Positions 27,389 to 36,454 of a stretch of DNA of 64,000 nt are shown here, in pieces. The translations under genes and the position numbers were made by a program. The stretch spans positions 1 to 64,000 of the forward strand of contig NZ_JARFVB010000011.1 of the NCBI RefSeq assembly GCF_029193885.1, written 5' to 3'. This DNA comes from Flagellimonas yonaguniensis. GTDB taxonomy: Bacteria > Bacteroidota > Bacteroidia > Flavobacteriales > Flavobacteriaceae. Within the stretch, counting starts at the first letter, position 1; each line of letters begins with the position of its first letter. The notes under the pieces were generated by a model, which worked only from the letters and a program-made list of their open reading frames with translations, was not told the DNA's origin and did no database searches.

Positions 27389-29167
27389 ATGGCGCCCCAC
27401 AAAACCATTTCGTACGTGACTATTTTATTGATTTTTCTTTCCTTGACACTTTCTTCTTGTAGTAAAGACAATGATTTATTCGAGGATACTATCCAAGGTC
27501 AAATAGAGGATGAACTGGATGAAAACGGAGATATCATCCCATCCATTTCCTTCGAAGCCAAAGATGATGAGTTCACTATTTCTGGTGCAGTTGAGTCCAC
27601 AGTGCTCGATGTATTAAAAAATGACGACATCCCCGAACAAGATCTGGAAAGCTACCAAATTGTTGCGGTAAGCGATGCCCTGGAGGGTGGTTTAATGGTC
27701 AATGATGACAATACCATAACATACTCACCACATTCGGAATCTGCTAATAAAGCGGGCAACAATGGAAGGGTCACTGACCAGTTTACCTACACCTTGGAGG
27801 TAAGAGGAAAAGGCAATCAAGGTAAGAAAGAAAAAGAAGCTACTGTTGTTGTCAACACAGAATACGGAAGTACCGAAATGGGCGAATTAAAAGCTTTTCC
27901 TGGGGCTGAAGGTTATGGAAAATTCACTACTGGCGGAAGAGGTGGTATTGTTTACCATGTTACCAACTTAAATAATGATGGTCAAGGAAGTCTTAGATAT
28001 GGAATGGAATCTATCGCAGAGCCCAGAACTATTGTATTTGATGTCTCAGGCTACATTGATATAGATACTCCTCTAAAAATCAGGTATGGTTATGGAGACG
28101 TTACCATTGCCGGCCAAACAGCTCCAGGAGATGGTATTACTATCAGAGGTGCATCTATTTGGGTTCATGACAGCAATGTTATTGTTAGATATCTAAAAAT
28201 AAGACCTGGGGTCAACGCGTATAATCCAGATAGTAATTATAGTGCGGGTGACCCTGATTGGGAGCCGGATGATGCTTTTAGAATACGTTCTTATAAAGGT
28301 GATGGCGATGTTACAAATGTTATTGTTGATCATTGTACTTTCTCTTGGAGCCATGACTCAATTATCGATATTGAAGCACCCACCAATCCATCCGTTGTGA
28401 CTTCTGAAATTACTATTCAAAATTGCCTTCTTGCAGAAAATTTATCTAAAAGGTTTGGGATGTTAGTATATCGAGCCTATAATGTTTCCATATATCGGAA
28501 TATTTTCTATGCAAACCGGGATAGAGTACCAGCTATATCCAGTCTTGAAAATGAAGGTGTAGAAGTCGTCAATAATATGATGCATCTTAGCCATTGGGGA
28601 CCTTGGTTCAGAGTAGGCAATTTAGTGGACTTTATAGGAAATCAAATGAACTCTATACATTCTGATGGCAGGTATTCGGATGATGCTTTTAGAACGGCTG
28701 CATCTGATATTGATGCTGACCCTGCATATACTTCAATTTACTTAAATGATAATACCGATGATGGAATTAATGCTGATAATAGTTATAATCCCATTACTGA
28801 ACAATATCTTACTTCTTCACCAAACCATAATACTGGATTACCTATCATACCAAACTCTGAGTTGGAAGATTCTCTATTGGGAGATGTTGGAGACAACCTA
28901 CATTACGACAGTAATGACAACAGGATATTCAATAACATAAGTAACTTGGCTGGCAATTATATTTCTAACGAAAATGAAGTTGGAGGTTATTCAAGTTTAA
29001 GTTTGAAAACAAGAGAGTCAAGTTATGATTCCGACAATGATGGGATGGCTGATGATTGGGAAATACGAACCTTCGGAACATTGTCGAAAAAACATAACGA
29101 GGACGAAAATGGAGATGGCTATACTAACTTGGAAGAATTTCTTCATAGCTTGACCGTAACTTTATAA
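27389..29167 (+). CDS. Surface lipoprotein pectate-lyase-like polysaccharide lyase
   Basis: A 592-residue protein with lipobox LSSC (Cys24) followed by acidic residues, so probably outer-membrane anchored and perhaps surface exposed. Residues about 55-155 form a cadherin/VCBS-like domain (TVLDVLKND, TITYSPHS). From residue 170 a right-handed beta-helix lyase begins with FPGAEGYGKFTTGGRGG, the standard opening of Bacteroidota PL1-type pectate lyases, with FDVSGYIDI and TIAGQTAPGDG. The C-terminus (547-592) has two Ca-binding-like loops, DSDNDGMADDWE and DENGDGYTNLEEF. The likely reaction is beta-elimination on a uronic-acid polymer. In a locus that makes UDP-GlcA and UDP-GalA, the natural substrate may be the cell's own exopolysaccharide; degradation of external pectin is the alternative. 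Confidence 0.88.
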   Translation: MAPHKTISYVTILLIFLSLTLSSCSKDNDLFEDTIQGQIEDELDENGDIIPSISFEAKDDEFTISGAVESTVLDVLKNDDIPEQDLESYQIVAVSDALEGGLMVNDDNTITYSPHSESANKAGNNGRVTDQFTYTLEVRGKGNQGKKEKEATVVVNTEYGSTEMGELKAFPGAEGYGKFTTGGRGGIVYHVTNLNNDGQGSLRYGMESIAEPRTIVFDVSGYIDIDTPLKIRYGYGDVTIAGQTAPGDGITIRGASIWVHDSNVIVRYLKIRPGVNAYNPDSNYSAGDPDWEPDDAFRIRSYKGDGDVTNVIVDHCTFSWSHDSIIDIEAPTNPSVVTSEITIQNCLLAENLSKRFGMLVYRAYNVSIYRNIFYANRDRVPAISSLENEGVEVVNNMMHLSHWGPWFRVGNLVDFIGNQMNSIHSDGRYSDDAFRTAASDIDADPAYTSIYLNDNTDDGINADNSYNPITEQYLTSSPNHNTGLPIIPNSELEDSLLGDVGDNLHYDSNDNRIFNNISNLAGNYISNENEVGGYSSLSLKTRESSYDSDNDGMADDWEIRTFGTLSKKHNEDENGDGYTNLEEFLHSLTVTL

Positions 29168-29415
29168 TAGACCCTATAGATTGATTCGCAACGGTGTGAA
29201 AATTTATATACTTATTATTGTCGGTGTCATTAGGTTTTAGCATTTGTTCCGGCAGGTATATAAAAAATATTCCTCTCTACTACTTATTACATAAACCCCA
29301 AAAAAACTACTTTCACCGAATAGTTTAACGTCTTGTGGAGACAAGGCTATACCTTTATTACCACAACGCTAATAAGCTGTATAGTTTATTTTAGAATCTA
29401 TCTATTCGCGTATAA

Positions 29416-30510
29416 ATGAAGAACATTGCTTTTGTAATACATTCCCTTGGTTCGGGAGGGGCTGAAAGGGTAGTTACAACTTTGGCCAATAACCTGTCTC
29501 ACACCTACAAGGTTACCATTGTAACATTTATTAAATCAGAACCTTTTTATGAACTAAATAATAATGTTCGTGTCCAACATTGTATAACGGATATTGAGCC
29601 AAGCCAAAATGTTTTTCAATCGATTAGGTTAAATTTCAAACTATACAGGCGTATTTGTCAACTTGCGCAAGAACATTCGTTCGACTTATTAATTGGATTT
29701 ATGACCCAATCCAATGTATTGACAGTTCTATGTGGCAAAAAAATTGGGGTGACCACTATTATTAGCGAACGAAACAACCCACAATTGGATATAACCCCGA
29801 AATTTTGGAAAGCACTGAGAAGAATAACTTATCCATGGACAGATAAATTAGTTGTACAGACTAAACCAATCGCTGACTTCTATAGACCATATATCCCCAA
29901 AAAAAAGATTGAGGTAATTCAAAACCCCATTGCTAGGTCGTATACAGACCATTTAAGATACGCTCAAAAAACTTCCAGGGAAAATGTCATTTTGCATGTG
30001 GGTCGACTTTGTGATCAAAAAGGTCAAGAAATTGCCATTAAAGCGTTTGCTGAACTAAAGTTGGACAACTGGGAGTTACTTCTTTTAGGTGAAGGTCCTA
30101 AAAGGAAAAGTTATGAAGAGCTTATCGCAAAACTTGGTCTAAAGGATAAGATAAAATTATTGGGAAGGATGAAGAACGTTTCTGATTACTACTTAAAGTC
30201 CAGCATTTTTGTGTTTCCCTCTCGTTATGAAGGTTTTCCAAACGCCTTAACCGAAGCAATGTATATGGGACTGCCCTCTATCTCTTCGGACTGCCCTACC
30301 GGGCCATCAGAATTAATACAGAATGGCCAAAATGGCTTTCTGATTCCTCTGGATGATATTTCGGAGCTCCATGAAAAGATGGCAAAACTTATTTCCGATA
30401 ATCAATTACGGCAAGAATTGGGTGAAAATGCTCATTTAAGCGTCAAACACCTGGAAGAAGATAATATATCAAATCTTTGGAAAGGTATAATAGCTGACAG
30501 TCTTAAATAA
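29416..30510 (+). CDS. GT4-family glycosyltransferase
   Basis: This 364-residue GT-B enzyme starts with IHSLGSGGAERVV, the loop typical of capsule and LPS GT4 enzymes. The donor domain has E272 and E280 (EGFPNALTE) followed by LPSISSDCPTGPSELI. It sits 248 bases after the lyase and abuts the flippase start directly (30511), so the two are co-transcribed. A TACCTTTA sequence at 29350-29357 is one base off the -7 consensus. Sugar specificity is unknown. Confidence 0.93.
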   Translation: MKNIAFVIHSLGSGGAERVVTTLANNLSHTYKVTIVTFIKSEPFYELNNNVRVQHCITDIEPSQNVFQSIRLNFKLYRRICQLAQEHSFDLLIGFMTQSNVLTVLCGKKIGVTTIISERNNPQLDITPKFWKALRRITYPWTDKLVVQTKPIADFYRPYIPKKKIEVIQNPIARSYTDHLRYAQKTSRENVILHVGRLCDQKGQEIAIKAFAELKLDNWELLLLGEGPKRKSYEELIAKLGLKDKIKLLGRMKNVSDYYLKSSIFVFPSRYEGFPNALTEAMYMGLPSISSDCPTGPSELIQNGQNGFLIPLDDISELHEKMAKLISDNQLRQELGENAHLSVKHLEEDNISNLWKGIIADSLK

Positions 30511-31860
30511 ATGGACAAAGTAAGTTTTCATACCATTAAACAAAGGATTACAAATCTTTCTTCAAAAAAGGTTTTACGAAACCTAACTTTGGTCAGTGGT
30601 GCTACCTTATTTGTTAGCATAATAGCCTTTGTCAAGGAAACCTTTGTAGCTGCCAATTATGGGCTGGACCAAGAGTTGGATACCTTTTTGATTGCAATGC
30701 TTATTCCTGGATTTATAAACACCGTGTTTCTTGGTTCCTATAAGAGTGTTTTTATCCCCAATTACATTAATGAATCCCATAGCGGGGGGGACACTAGAGG
30801 TTTTCAAACAACAAGCTTTATCATAACGCTCTTAACCAGCCTTCTTTTTATTCTTCTTGCTATTTTGGGGACAGATACTTTTTTGGAACTGTTGTTCCCA
30901 AATAAGTCCGCAACCTATTACGGAATGGTAAAGGAGCAGTTTTATATTATTGCCCCATGTATATTTTTATGGGGTTTTAATTCTTTGGTTGGGGCCATTT
31001 TATATGTGAACAATGAGTATAAGTTCAGTTCCTTTTCAGATATTTTTGCTCCCATATGCATTATTTTTGGGTTCCTGAGTTTTAGCTCCAATCTTCCCAA
31101 AAACTTTCTGGCCTACGGCACCTTATTTGGTTCTATCTTAAGCTGTATATATTTAGTTGGTATCGCATTAAAAAAGAATGTAATATCATTTGGCAAAGTC
31201 AATTTCAAAAACGAGAATATAAAGTTGACATTCAGCCAGCTGCCCGCAAAAATATCCTCTGGATTCCTTGCTTCCATGGTGGGGGTAGTTGACAAATTTT
31301 TTGCCGCCCAACTCGTGGTAGGTTCAATTGCCGCACTCAACTATGGTGTTAAGATCCCTGTATTTTTGACCAACATACTCATGATAGCATTTGCGAATGT
31401 TTTGCTGCCCTATTTTACTAAATTGGTGATTAAGGACAGAGAGAAAGCATTTGAAATGTTAATGGTGAATCTAAAACGTGTTTTCCTACTTTTGGTCATA
31501 ATCAGTGGAATTGGAATACTTATTTCAGAATTTGTTATTGAGCTGCTCTTCCAAAGGAAAGAATTTACAGCAGAAAACACCGCGGTGGTGGCAACAATCC
31601 AACAAATATTGCTGGCATACATTCCATTTAAATTAGTTGGGATGATTTTAGTGAATTTTTTAATCAGTATTAATAAAAACAGTTTTATGGCTTACGTATC
31701 TTTAGTGGCTTTGATTTTAAATATTATACTTGATTATATCTTGATGCAATATTATGGGGTATTCGGATTAGCCATCTGTACAACGATTATTACCATTGGT
31801 AAATGCATAACTTTGTATATTTATACGTTAAGAATAAAAAACATCCCGTTTAGCCATTAA
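30511..31860 (+). CDS. MurJ/MviN-type lipid-linked oligosaccharide flippase
   Basis: A 449-residue membrane protein with about 12-14 hydrophobic segments. The N-terminal VKETFVAANYGLDQELDTFLIAMLIPG is split here into VKETFVAANYGL and DTFLIAMLIPG, both close to MurJ-family wording, and ALNYGVKIPVFLTNILMIAF matches the second half. In this locus it is the best candidate for Wzx, moving the undecaprenyl-linked repeat unit to the periplasm. It starts on the base after the preceding GT stop codon. A run of seven G (30784-30790) lies inside the coding region. It is probably not the essential peptidoglycan MurJ, but that cannot be excluded. Confidence 0.88.
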   Translation: MDKVSFHTIKQRITNLSSKKVLRNLTLVSGATLFVSIIAFVKETFVAANYGLDQELDTFLIAMLIPGFINTVFLGSYKSVFIPNYINESHSGGDTRGFQTTSFIITLLTSLLFILLAILGTDTFLELLFPNKSATYYGMVKEQFYIIAPCIFLWGFNSLVGAILYVNNEYKFSSFSDIFAPICIIFGFLSFSSNLPKNFLAYGTLFGSILSCIYLVGIALKKNVISFGKVNFKNENIKLTFSQLPAKISSGFLASMVGVVDKFFAAQLVVGSIAALNYGVKIPVFLTNILMIAFANVLLPYFTKLVIKDREKAFEMLMVNLKRVFLLLVIISGIGILISEFVIELLFQRKEFTAENTAVVATIQQILLAYIPFKLVGMILVNFLISINKNSFMAYVSLVALILNIILDYILMQYYGVFGLAICTTIITIGKCITLYIYTLRIKNIPFSH

Positions 31861-31873
31861 AAACTAAACTATC

Positions 31874-32791
31874 TTGAAAAATCTATTTTACAAGTTTTAT
31901 CATAAAACACTTTTCGGAAACCTCATTAGATTCTTGTATCATCTAACCAAAGATAGAATTTGGCCTGATAAACTAGTGGTGAAAGTAGACTATAAAAGAC
32001 GTTTAGGCAAAAGTTTGAATCTCTCCCACCCTGTAACACTTAACGAAAAAATAAATTGGTTAAAACTTAACAACAGAAACCCTATATACACGATTTGCGC
32101 AGATAAACTGGAGGTCAGAAATTATATCTCTTCAAAAATTGGGGAAGAATACTTGGTTCCTTTGATTTTTTCAACAAAAGACCCATCAGAAATTAAATTA
32201 GAAAGATTACCTGATATTCCCGTTGTTGTAAAAACCAACCACGACAGTGGAGGAGTTTTTATTATAAGGGATAAAAATGATATTGATTATACCAAGCTGC
32301 AAGAATCATTGCAGAGACGACTAAAAATCAATTATTACCTAAAAAGTAAAGAATGGCAGTATAAAAATATAGAGCCTAAAATTGTAGTGGAAAAGTTGCT
32401 TATGGATTCCTCAGGAAATATACCTGAGGATTATAAACTACATTGCTTTAATGGTAAATTGGTATTTACCCAAGTAGATTTAGAAAGGCATAAAAACCAC
32501 AAAAGAAATCTTTACGACATAGAATGGAAAAGAATACCATGTAGGTGGATATATGAAAATGGAGATGATATACCCAAACCTTTGAACTATGCAAAAATGA
32601 AAGATTTGGCCGAAAAAATAGCATCTGACTTCACATATGTCCGAGTTGACTTCTATATCGTAAGTGGATCTATTTTCTTTGGAGAGCTTACTTTTAATTC
32701 AGAATCAGGCTATGGGAAGTTTATTCCAGATTCTTATGACCTATATTTTGGTAAACTGCTTAATATTGATATGACAAGTAAGAAAGGGTAA
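31874..32791 (+). CDS. TupA-like ATP-grasp protein
   Basis: A 305-residue protein of the ATP-grasp TupA family. The family segments are visible: LNLSHPVTLNEKINWLKL near residue 50, ICADKLEVRNYI, VVVKTNHDSGGVF, PKIVVEKLL, PEDYKLHCFNGK and YVRVDFYIVSGSIFFGELTF near the C-terminus. Named members include the teichuronopeptide protein TupA of alkaliphilic bacilli; related genes are common in capsule loci. It may attach an amino acid or similar group to a sugar carboxylate, which would fit a uronic-acid polymer (inference). The start is TTG at 31874; no ATG lies near the conserved N-terminus. Confidence 0.87.
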   Translation: MKNLFYKFYHKTLFGNLIRFLYHLTKDRIWPDKLVVKVDYKRRLGKSLNLSHPVTLNEKINWLKLNNRNPIYTICADKLEVRNYISSKIGEEYLVPLIFSTKDPSEIKLERLPDIPVVVKTNHDSGGVFIIRDKNDIDYTKLQESLQRRLKINYYLKSKEWQYKNIEPKIVVEKLLMDSSGNIPEDYKLHCFNGKLVFTQVDLERHKNHKRNLYDIEWKRIPCRWIYENGDDIPKPLNYAKMKDLAEKIASDFTYVRVDFYIVSGSIFFGELTFNSESGYGKFIPDSYDLYFGKLLNIDMTSKKG

Positions 32792-32954
32792 TATGATTTG
32801 TATGAGATCCTATTTCTAATGACAAACTATTTTTAAATAAATCCAAGTACTAACGAAGGATTACAAGCTAGCTTTTGTCCTTTTAAATAAACTACCGAGA
32901 AGAAACGTTAAGTAATGGAGTCGACAGAGAATTTTAATTCAAAGATTTAACCAA

Positions 32955-34091
32955 TTGCTGAGAAATTTAATTAAATATCTGGTTCTTTTTTTAGTGCTAT
33001 GTAACATTCCTGGCTTCCTTTTGGTCTATTTTGGGCCTGTTTTAGGATCAGCTGCCAGCTACCTAACATCTTTGTCTTTAATATTATACTATTTTATTGC
33101 CAAAGACAAACAAAAACCAGCTCTTCCGTTTATATTATTCACTGTCCTCTTTTTCGCTATTAGCGGGTTTAATTATACAGGTGATCATATTTACTTTTTA
33201 AAAGAATTCCTACGTTTTTCAATTGTGGTAATTGGTATGACAGAAGTAATGCACAAATCAAGTTATAGTGATATTTTTTATGTATTATTATTAGCAGGTT
33301 TAAGTATAATTATTAATGCCCTGGTATTTCCAGAAGTTAATAAATTCTATGGGTTGGTTCGTGGACGGTTTAGTGGCTTTATATTGAACCCAAATACAGC
33401 AGGTATAGTTTGTTTACTAGGTATGGCACTTTCTTATTCTGTAAAAAATGTTTTTTGGAAATATCTTGGGCAAGCTATTTTTACATTCGCGGGTTTCCTA
33501 ACGTTATCTAGGACTTTTTTAGTAGTTTGGCTTATATTAATTATAATCGCCATAATAAACGACCGTAAAAATCTTATGGTTCCAATTATTGGAATTTTGG
33601 CCATGACAATAGTATTGAATTTTACGGACAAAAATATTTTTGCTTCGGACAGGTTTGATGCATTATCAAGTTTTGTTACTGACGGTGAAGTGAAAAGCAA
33701 AACTGTAAATAAAGATACCAGAGGTCAAACTTGGGCATATTATTATGACTTAGTATTGGAGAAACCTTTTTTTGGTCATGGTTTTATGGCCTTTCAAAGG
33801 TTTACACGAACTTTGCCAGGTGCGCACAACTCTTATATTATGGTATTCGGTGAAGGTGGCATCATACCCTTTTTAATATTTATAGGCATATATATTTTTT
33901 TGTTGTCAAAAAGTATTACCTATTTTAAAAAGGAACCTTCTTTAATTTATGTGACAGTTGTAATTCTGTTAAACTTAATGGCGAGTCACACTTATTTTTT
34001 TAACTATCAAAGCATTAGTCTTTCAATATTTGTCTTTTTAAAAATTAGAGAATTGGAGGGTAATACCGGAGTGAGAGTGAATCTGACATAA
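32955..34091 (+). CDS. O-antigen ligase/polymerase-like membrane protein (Wzy candidate)
   Basis: A 378-residue protein with about ten hydrophobic segments and one large periplasmic loop (about 225-290) ending in the conserved PGAHNSYIMVFGEGG stretch, the His-containing signature of the Wzy_C/O-antigen ligase family. The RGRFSGFILNPNTAG segment is also typical. In this locus it should polymerise repeat units delivered by the flippase at 30511. The start is TTG at 32955; the next ATG is far inside. The 163-base gap upstream is A/T-rich with no clear signal. The gene is among the most A/T-rich in the window. Confidence 0.9.
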   Translation: MLRNLIKYLVLFLVLCNIPGFLLVYFGPVLGSAASYLTSLSLILYYFIAKDKQKPALPFILFTVLFFAISGFNYTGDHIYFLKEFLRFSIVVIGMTEVMHKSSYSDIFYVLLLAGLSIIINALVFPEVNKFYGLVRGRFSGFILNPNTAGIVCLLGMALSYSVKNVFWKYLGQAIFTFAGFLTLSRTFLVVWLILIIIAIINDRKNLMVPIIGILAMTIVLNFTDKNIFASDRFDALSSFVTDGEVKSKTVNKDTRGQTWAYYYDLVLEKPFFGHGFMAFQRFTRTLPGAHNSYIMVFGEGGIIPFLIFIGIYIFLLSKSITYFKKEPSLIYVTVVILLNLMASHTYFFNYQSISLSIFVFLKIRELEGNTGVRVNLT

Positions 34092-34146
34092 TCCAATACA
34101 AGAATTTAAACTCTTCAATTAACATTCTATTTTACTATTCTTCAAC

Positions 34147-35235
34147 ATGAAAATCGACTTAATAATTGGAAACTTACAAAGTGGAGGAGCTGAAAGAGTT
34201 GTCAGCATATTAGGAAATCATTTTGCTGAAAAATATGATACTCGTGTCATTACATTTAAGGATGTTGAAAAATATAAGCTTGATAAAAGAGTAACAAGAC
34301 TACGCTTTCATAAAAACCTTCCTGTTTTTAACTATACCTTGGTAAGAGCTCTTATCTATTTAATGAAGTATTATGCCAAGCCAGAAAACAGACCTGATAT
34401 CATAAGCTCACATATAGACAGGGTTGGCCTTGCTACCATCCCAGTTGCCAAATTCTACAAAATTCCAATAATAGTCTCCGAGCACAATAATCATTCGAGC
34501 AAAAAAATCACCCTGTTAAAAAAATTCTTATGGAATTTTCTTTATAAGTATGCGGATGCTGTAACCGTCTTGACAAAATATGACCTGCCCTTTTTCAGAA
34601 AAAGAAACAAAAGAGTGCTTGTAATACATAATCCAAGTTCTTTCAAAGCCATCAAAACCCAGAACACACATAGGGAAAAATCAATTCTGGCGATAGGTAG
34701 TTTAGACCGTTACCAACATAAGGGTTTCGATAACCTATTGTATATAGCGAAAAAAGTATTTGAACAAAAAAAAGATTGGAAACTTAAAATTGTAGGTGAA
34801 GGTGAAAAAGGAAAGCACTTTTTACAAAAAAAAGTAGAAGAGTTGAACATTACTGAAAGTGTTGAATTTTTAGGTTTTCGAAGTGATATCGCAAATCTAT
34901 TACAACACTCTTCCATCTATATTTTAAGTTCTCGCTTCGAAGGATTACCAATGGTTTTAATCGAAGCTACCTCACAAGGAGTAGCATGCATAGCATATGA
35001 TTGTATATCTGGACCATCGGACATAATTGATCATGGCAAGACTGGAATACTTGTTGAAAACCAGAATAAAAAAGAAATGGCCAGACAGCTTATTTCATTA
35101 ATGGAAAACCCGGATTTAAGAATTGAGATTGGAACAAATGCCATAGCAGCAAGCAAAAAATTTGACGTCTCAAAAATAGGTGAGCAATGGGATAATCTTT
35201 TCTCCAAGGTTTTAGAAAATAGAGAGGTTAAATGA
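34147..35235 (+). CDS. GT4-family glycosyltransferase
   Basis: This 362-residue GT-B enzyme starts with IIGNLQSGGAERVV. The donor domain has E265 and E273 (EGLPMVLIE) followed by SGPSDIIDHGKTG. Its last four bases overlap the start of the next glycosyltransferase (ATGA), which implies coupled translation. Its sugar is unknown. With the two other GGAER-type enzymes here it probably builds consecutive linkages of one repeat unit. Confidence 0.93.
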   Translation: MKIDLIIGNLQSGGAERVVSILGNHFAEKYDTRVITFKDVEKYKLDKRVTRLRFHKNLPVFNYTLVRALIYLMKYYAKPENRPDIISSHIDRVGLATIPVAKFYKIPIIVSEHNNHSSKKITLLKKFLWNFLYKYADAVTVLTKYDLPFFRKRNKRVLVIHNPSSFKAIKTQNTHREKSILAIGSLDRYQHKGFDNLLYIAKKVFEQKKDWKLKIVGEGEKGKHFLQKKVEELNITESVEFLGFRSDIANLLQHSSIYILSSRFEGLPMVLIEATSQGVACIAYDCISGPSDIIDHGKTGILVENQNKKEMARQLISLMENPDLRIEIGTNAIAASKKFDVSKIGEQWDNLFSKVLENREVK

Positions 35236-36368
35236 AGATCGCAATCTACATCAACTCCCTTGCCGGCGGAGGTGCCGAACGGGTAACCTTCTACCTCCTT
35301 CCCTATTTGGTTAAAAAAGGGCATTCCGTGATTCTTGTACTTACAGAGGATAAGTTGGATTATTCCATACCTAAAGAAGTTCCTGTTCATTTTTTGGCCA
35401 AGGCAAAAGAAAATGAATCTGGAGTTGTAAAATTGCTTAGGCTCCCATGGTTGGCGTATAAATATGCCAAGTTTTTAAAAAAAGAAAACATTACCCATTC
35501 CTTTAGTCTTTTAACACGGCCCTGTTACGTGAATATTATGGCAAGATGGTTCACTGACCACTCCTATAAACTTATGATCAGTGAGCGGAACTTTCCCAGC
35601 ATTCAATATGGTGGGAGTGCTCTGCAAGCCCGTATCAACAGTTTTCTTGTAAAAAGATTATATCCAAAAGCTGATTTAGTGGTAAGCAATGCCAAAGCGA
35701 GTGCCCAAGATTTGGTGGATAATTTTGGAGTGGCCAAGGAGCGAACCCAAACCATTTACAATCCCATTGATATTGACAAAATCAACAACATTGACAAAAT
35801 TAAAGGTTTCTTCGATCCAGACTATGTCAACGCTGTGAGCATTGGTAGACTGGTTCCTGAAAAAAACCACAGTTTTCTGTTGGAAGCTGTTGTACCTTTT
35901 AAAAACCTACGCCTCTACATTTTTGGCGAAGGTGAGCTCAGATTCACTATCGAAGCAAAAATAAAACAGCTTGGTTTGGAAGGGCAGGTCTTTTTGATGG
36001 GGTTTGAAAGCAATCCATTCCAATACTTGAAAGCAGCTGACTTCTTTTTATTCGGTTCGCTCAACGAAGGCTTTCCCAATGTACTCATGGAAGCCATGTG
36101 CTGTGGTCTCCCCATTGTTAGCACCAACTGCAAGTCGGGTCCCGATGAAATGATGGAACTCAAAGAGGCCAAAACCGATGATATCATGTTTACGGATTAT
36201 GGTATTCTCTCTCCCGTCAATAATGTGGTACTGATGCAAAAAGCAATCGCATACGTTATCAAGAATCCATTTTTTTTGGAGGAATGTCAGCCAAAATTAG
36301 CCCAACGAATACAAGATTTTAGCCGAGAACCTATTCTAAAACAGTATACAAAATTGTTTCTTAGCTAA
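35232..36368 (+). CDS. GT4-family glycosyltransferase
   Basis: This 378-residue GT-B enzyme starts with INSLAGGGAERVT. The donor domain has E279 and E287 (EGFPNVLME), then LPIVSTNCKSGPDEM. It overlaps the preceding gene by four bases (ATGA). It is the last plus-strand gene of the locus and converges on the sulfotransferase across an 86-base gap without an obvious terminator hairpin. Its base composition is less A/T-rich than that of the Wzy gene. Confidence 0.93.
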   Translation: MKIAIYINSLAGGGAERVTFYLLPYLVKKGHSVILVLTEDKLDYSIPKEVPVHFLAKAKENESGVVKLLRLPWLAYKYAKFLKKENITHSFSLLTRPCYVNIMARWFTDHSYKLMISERNFPSIQYGGSALQARINSFLVKRLYPKADLVVSNAKASAQDLVDNFGVAKERTQTIYNPIDIDKINNIDKIKGFFDPDYVNAVSIGRLVPEKNHSFLLEAVVPFKNLRLYIFGEGELRFTIEAKIKQLGLEGQVFLMGFESNPFQYLKAADFFLFGSLNEGFPNVLMEAMCCGLPIVSTNCKSGPDEMMELKEAKTDDIMFTDYGILSPVNNVVLMQKAIAYVIKNPFFLEECQPKLAQRIQDFSREPILKQYTKLFLS

Positions 36369-36454
36369 TTACATAGGTATCATAAAAAATATCTAGGCCA
36401 AAACATTGAAATACGTTAAACCGTAAAAATAGAATCCAATAAAGAAGCTAGAAT

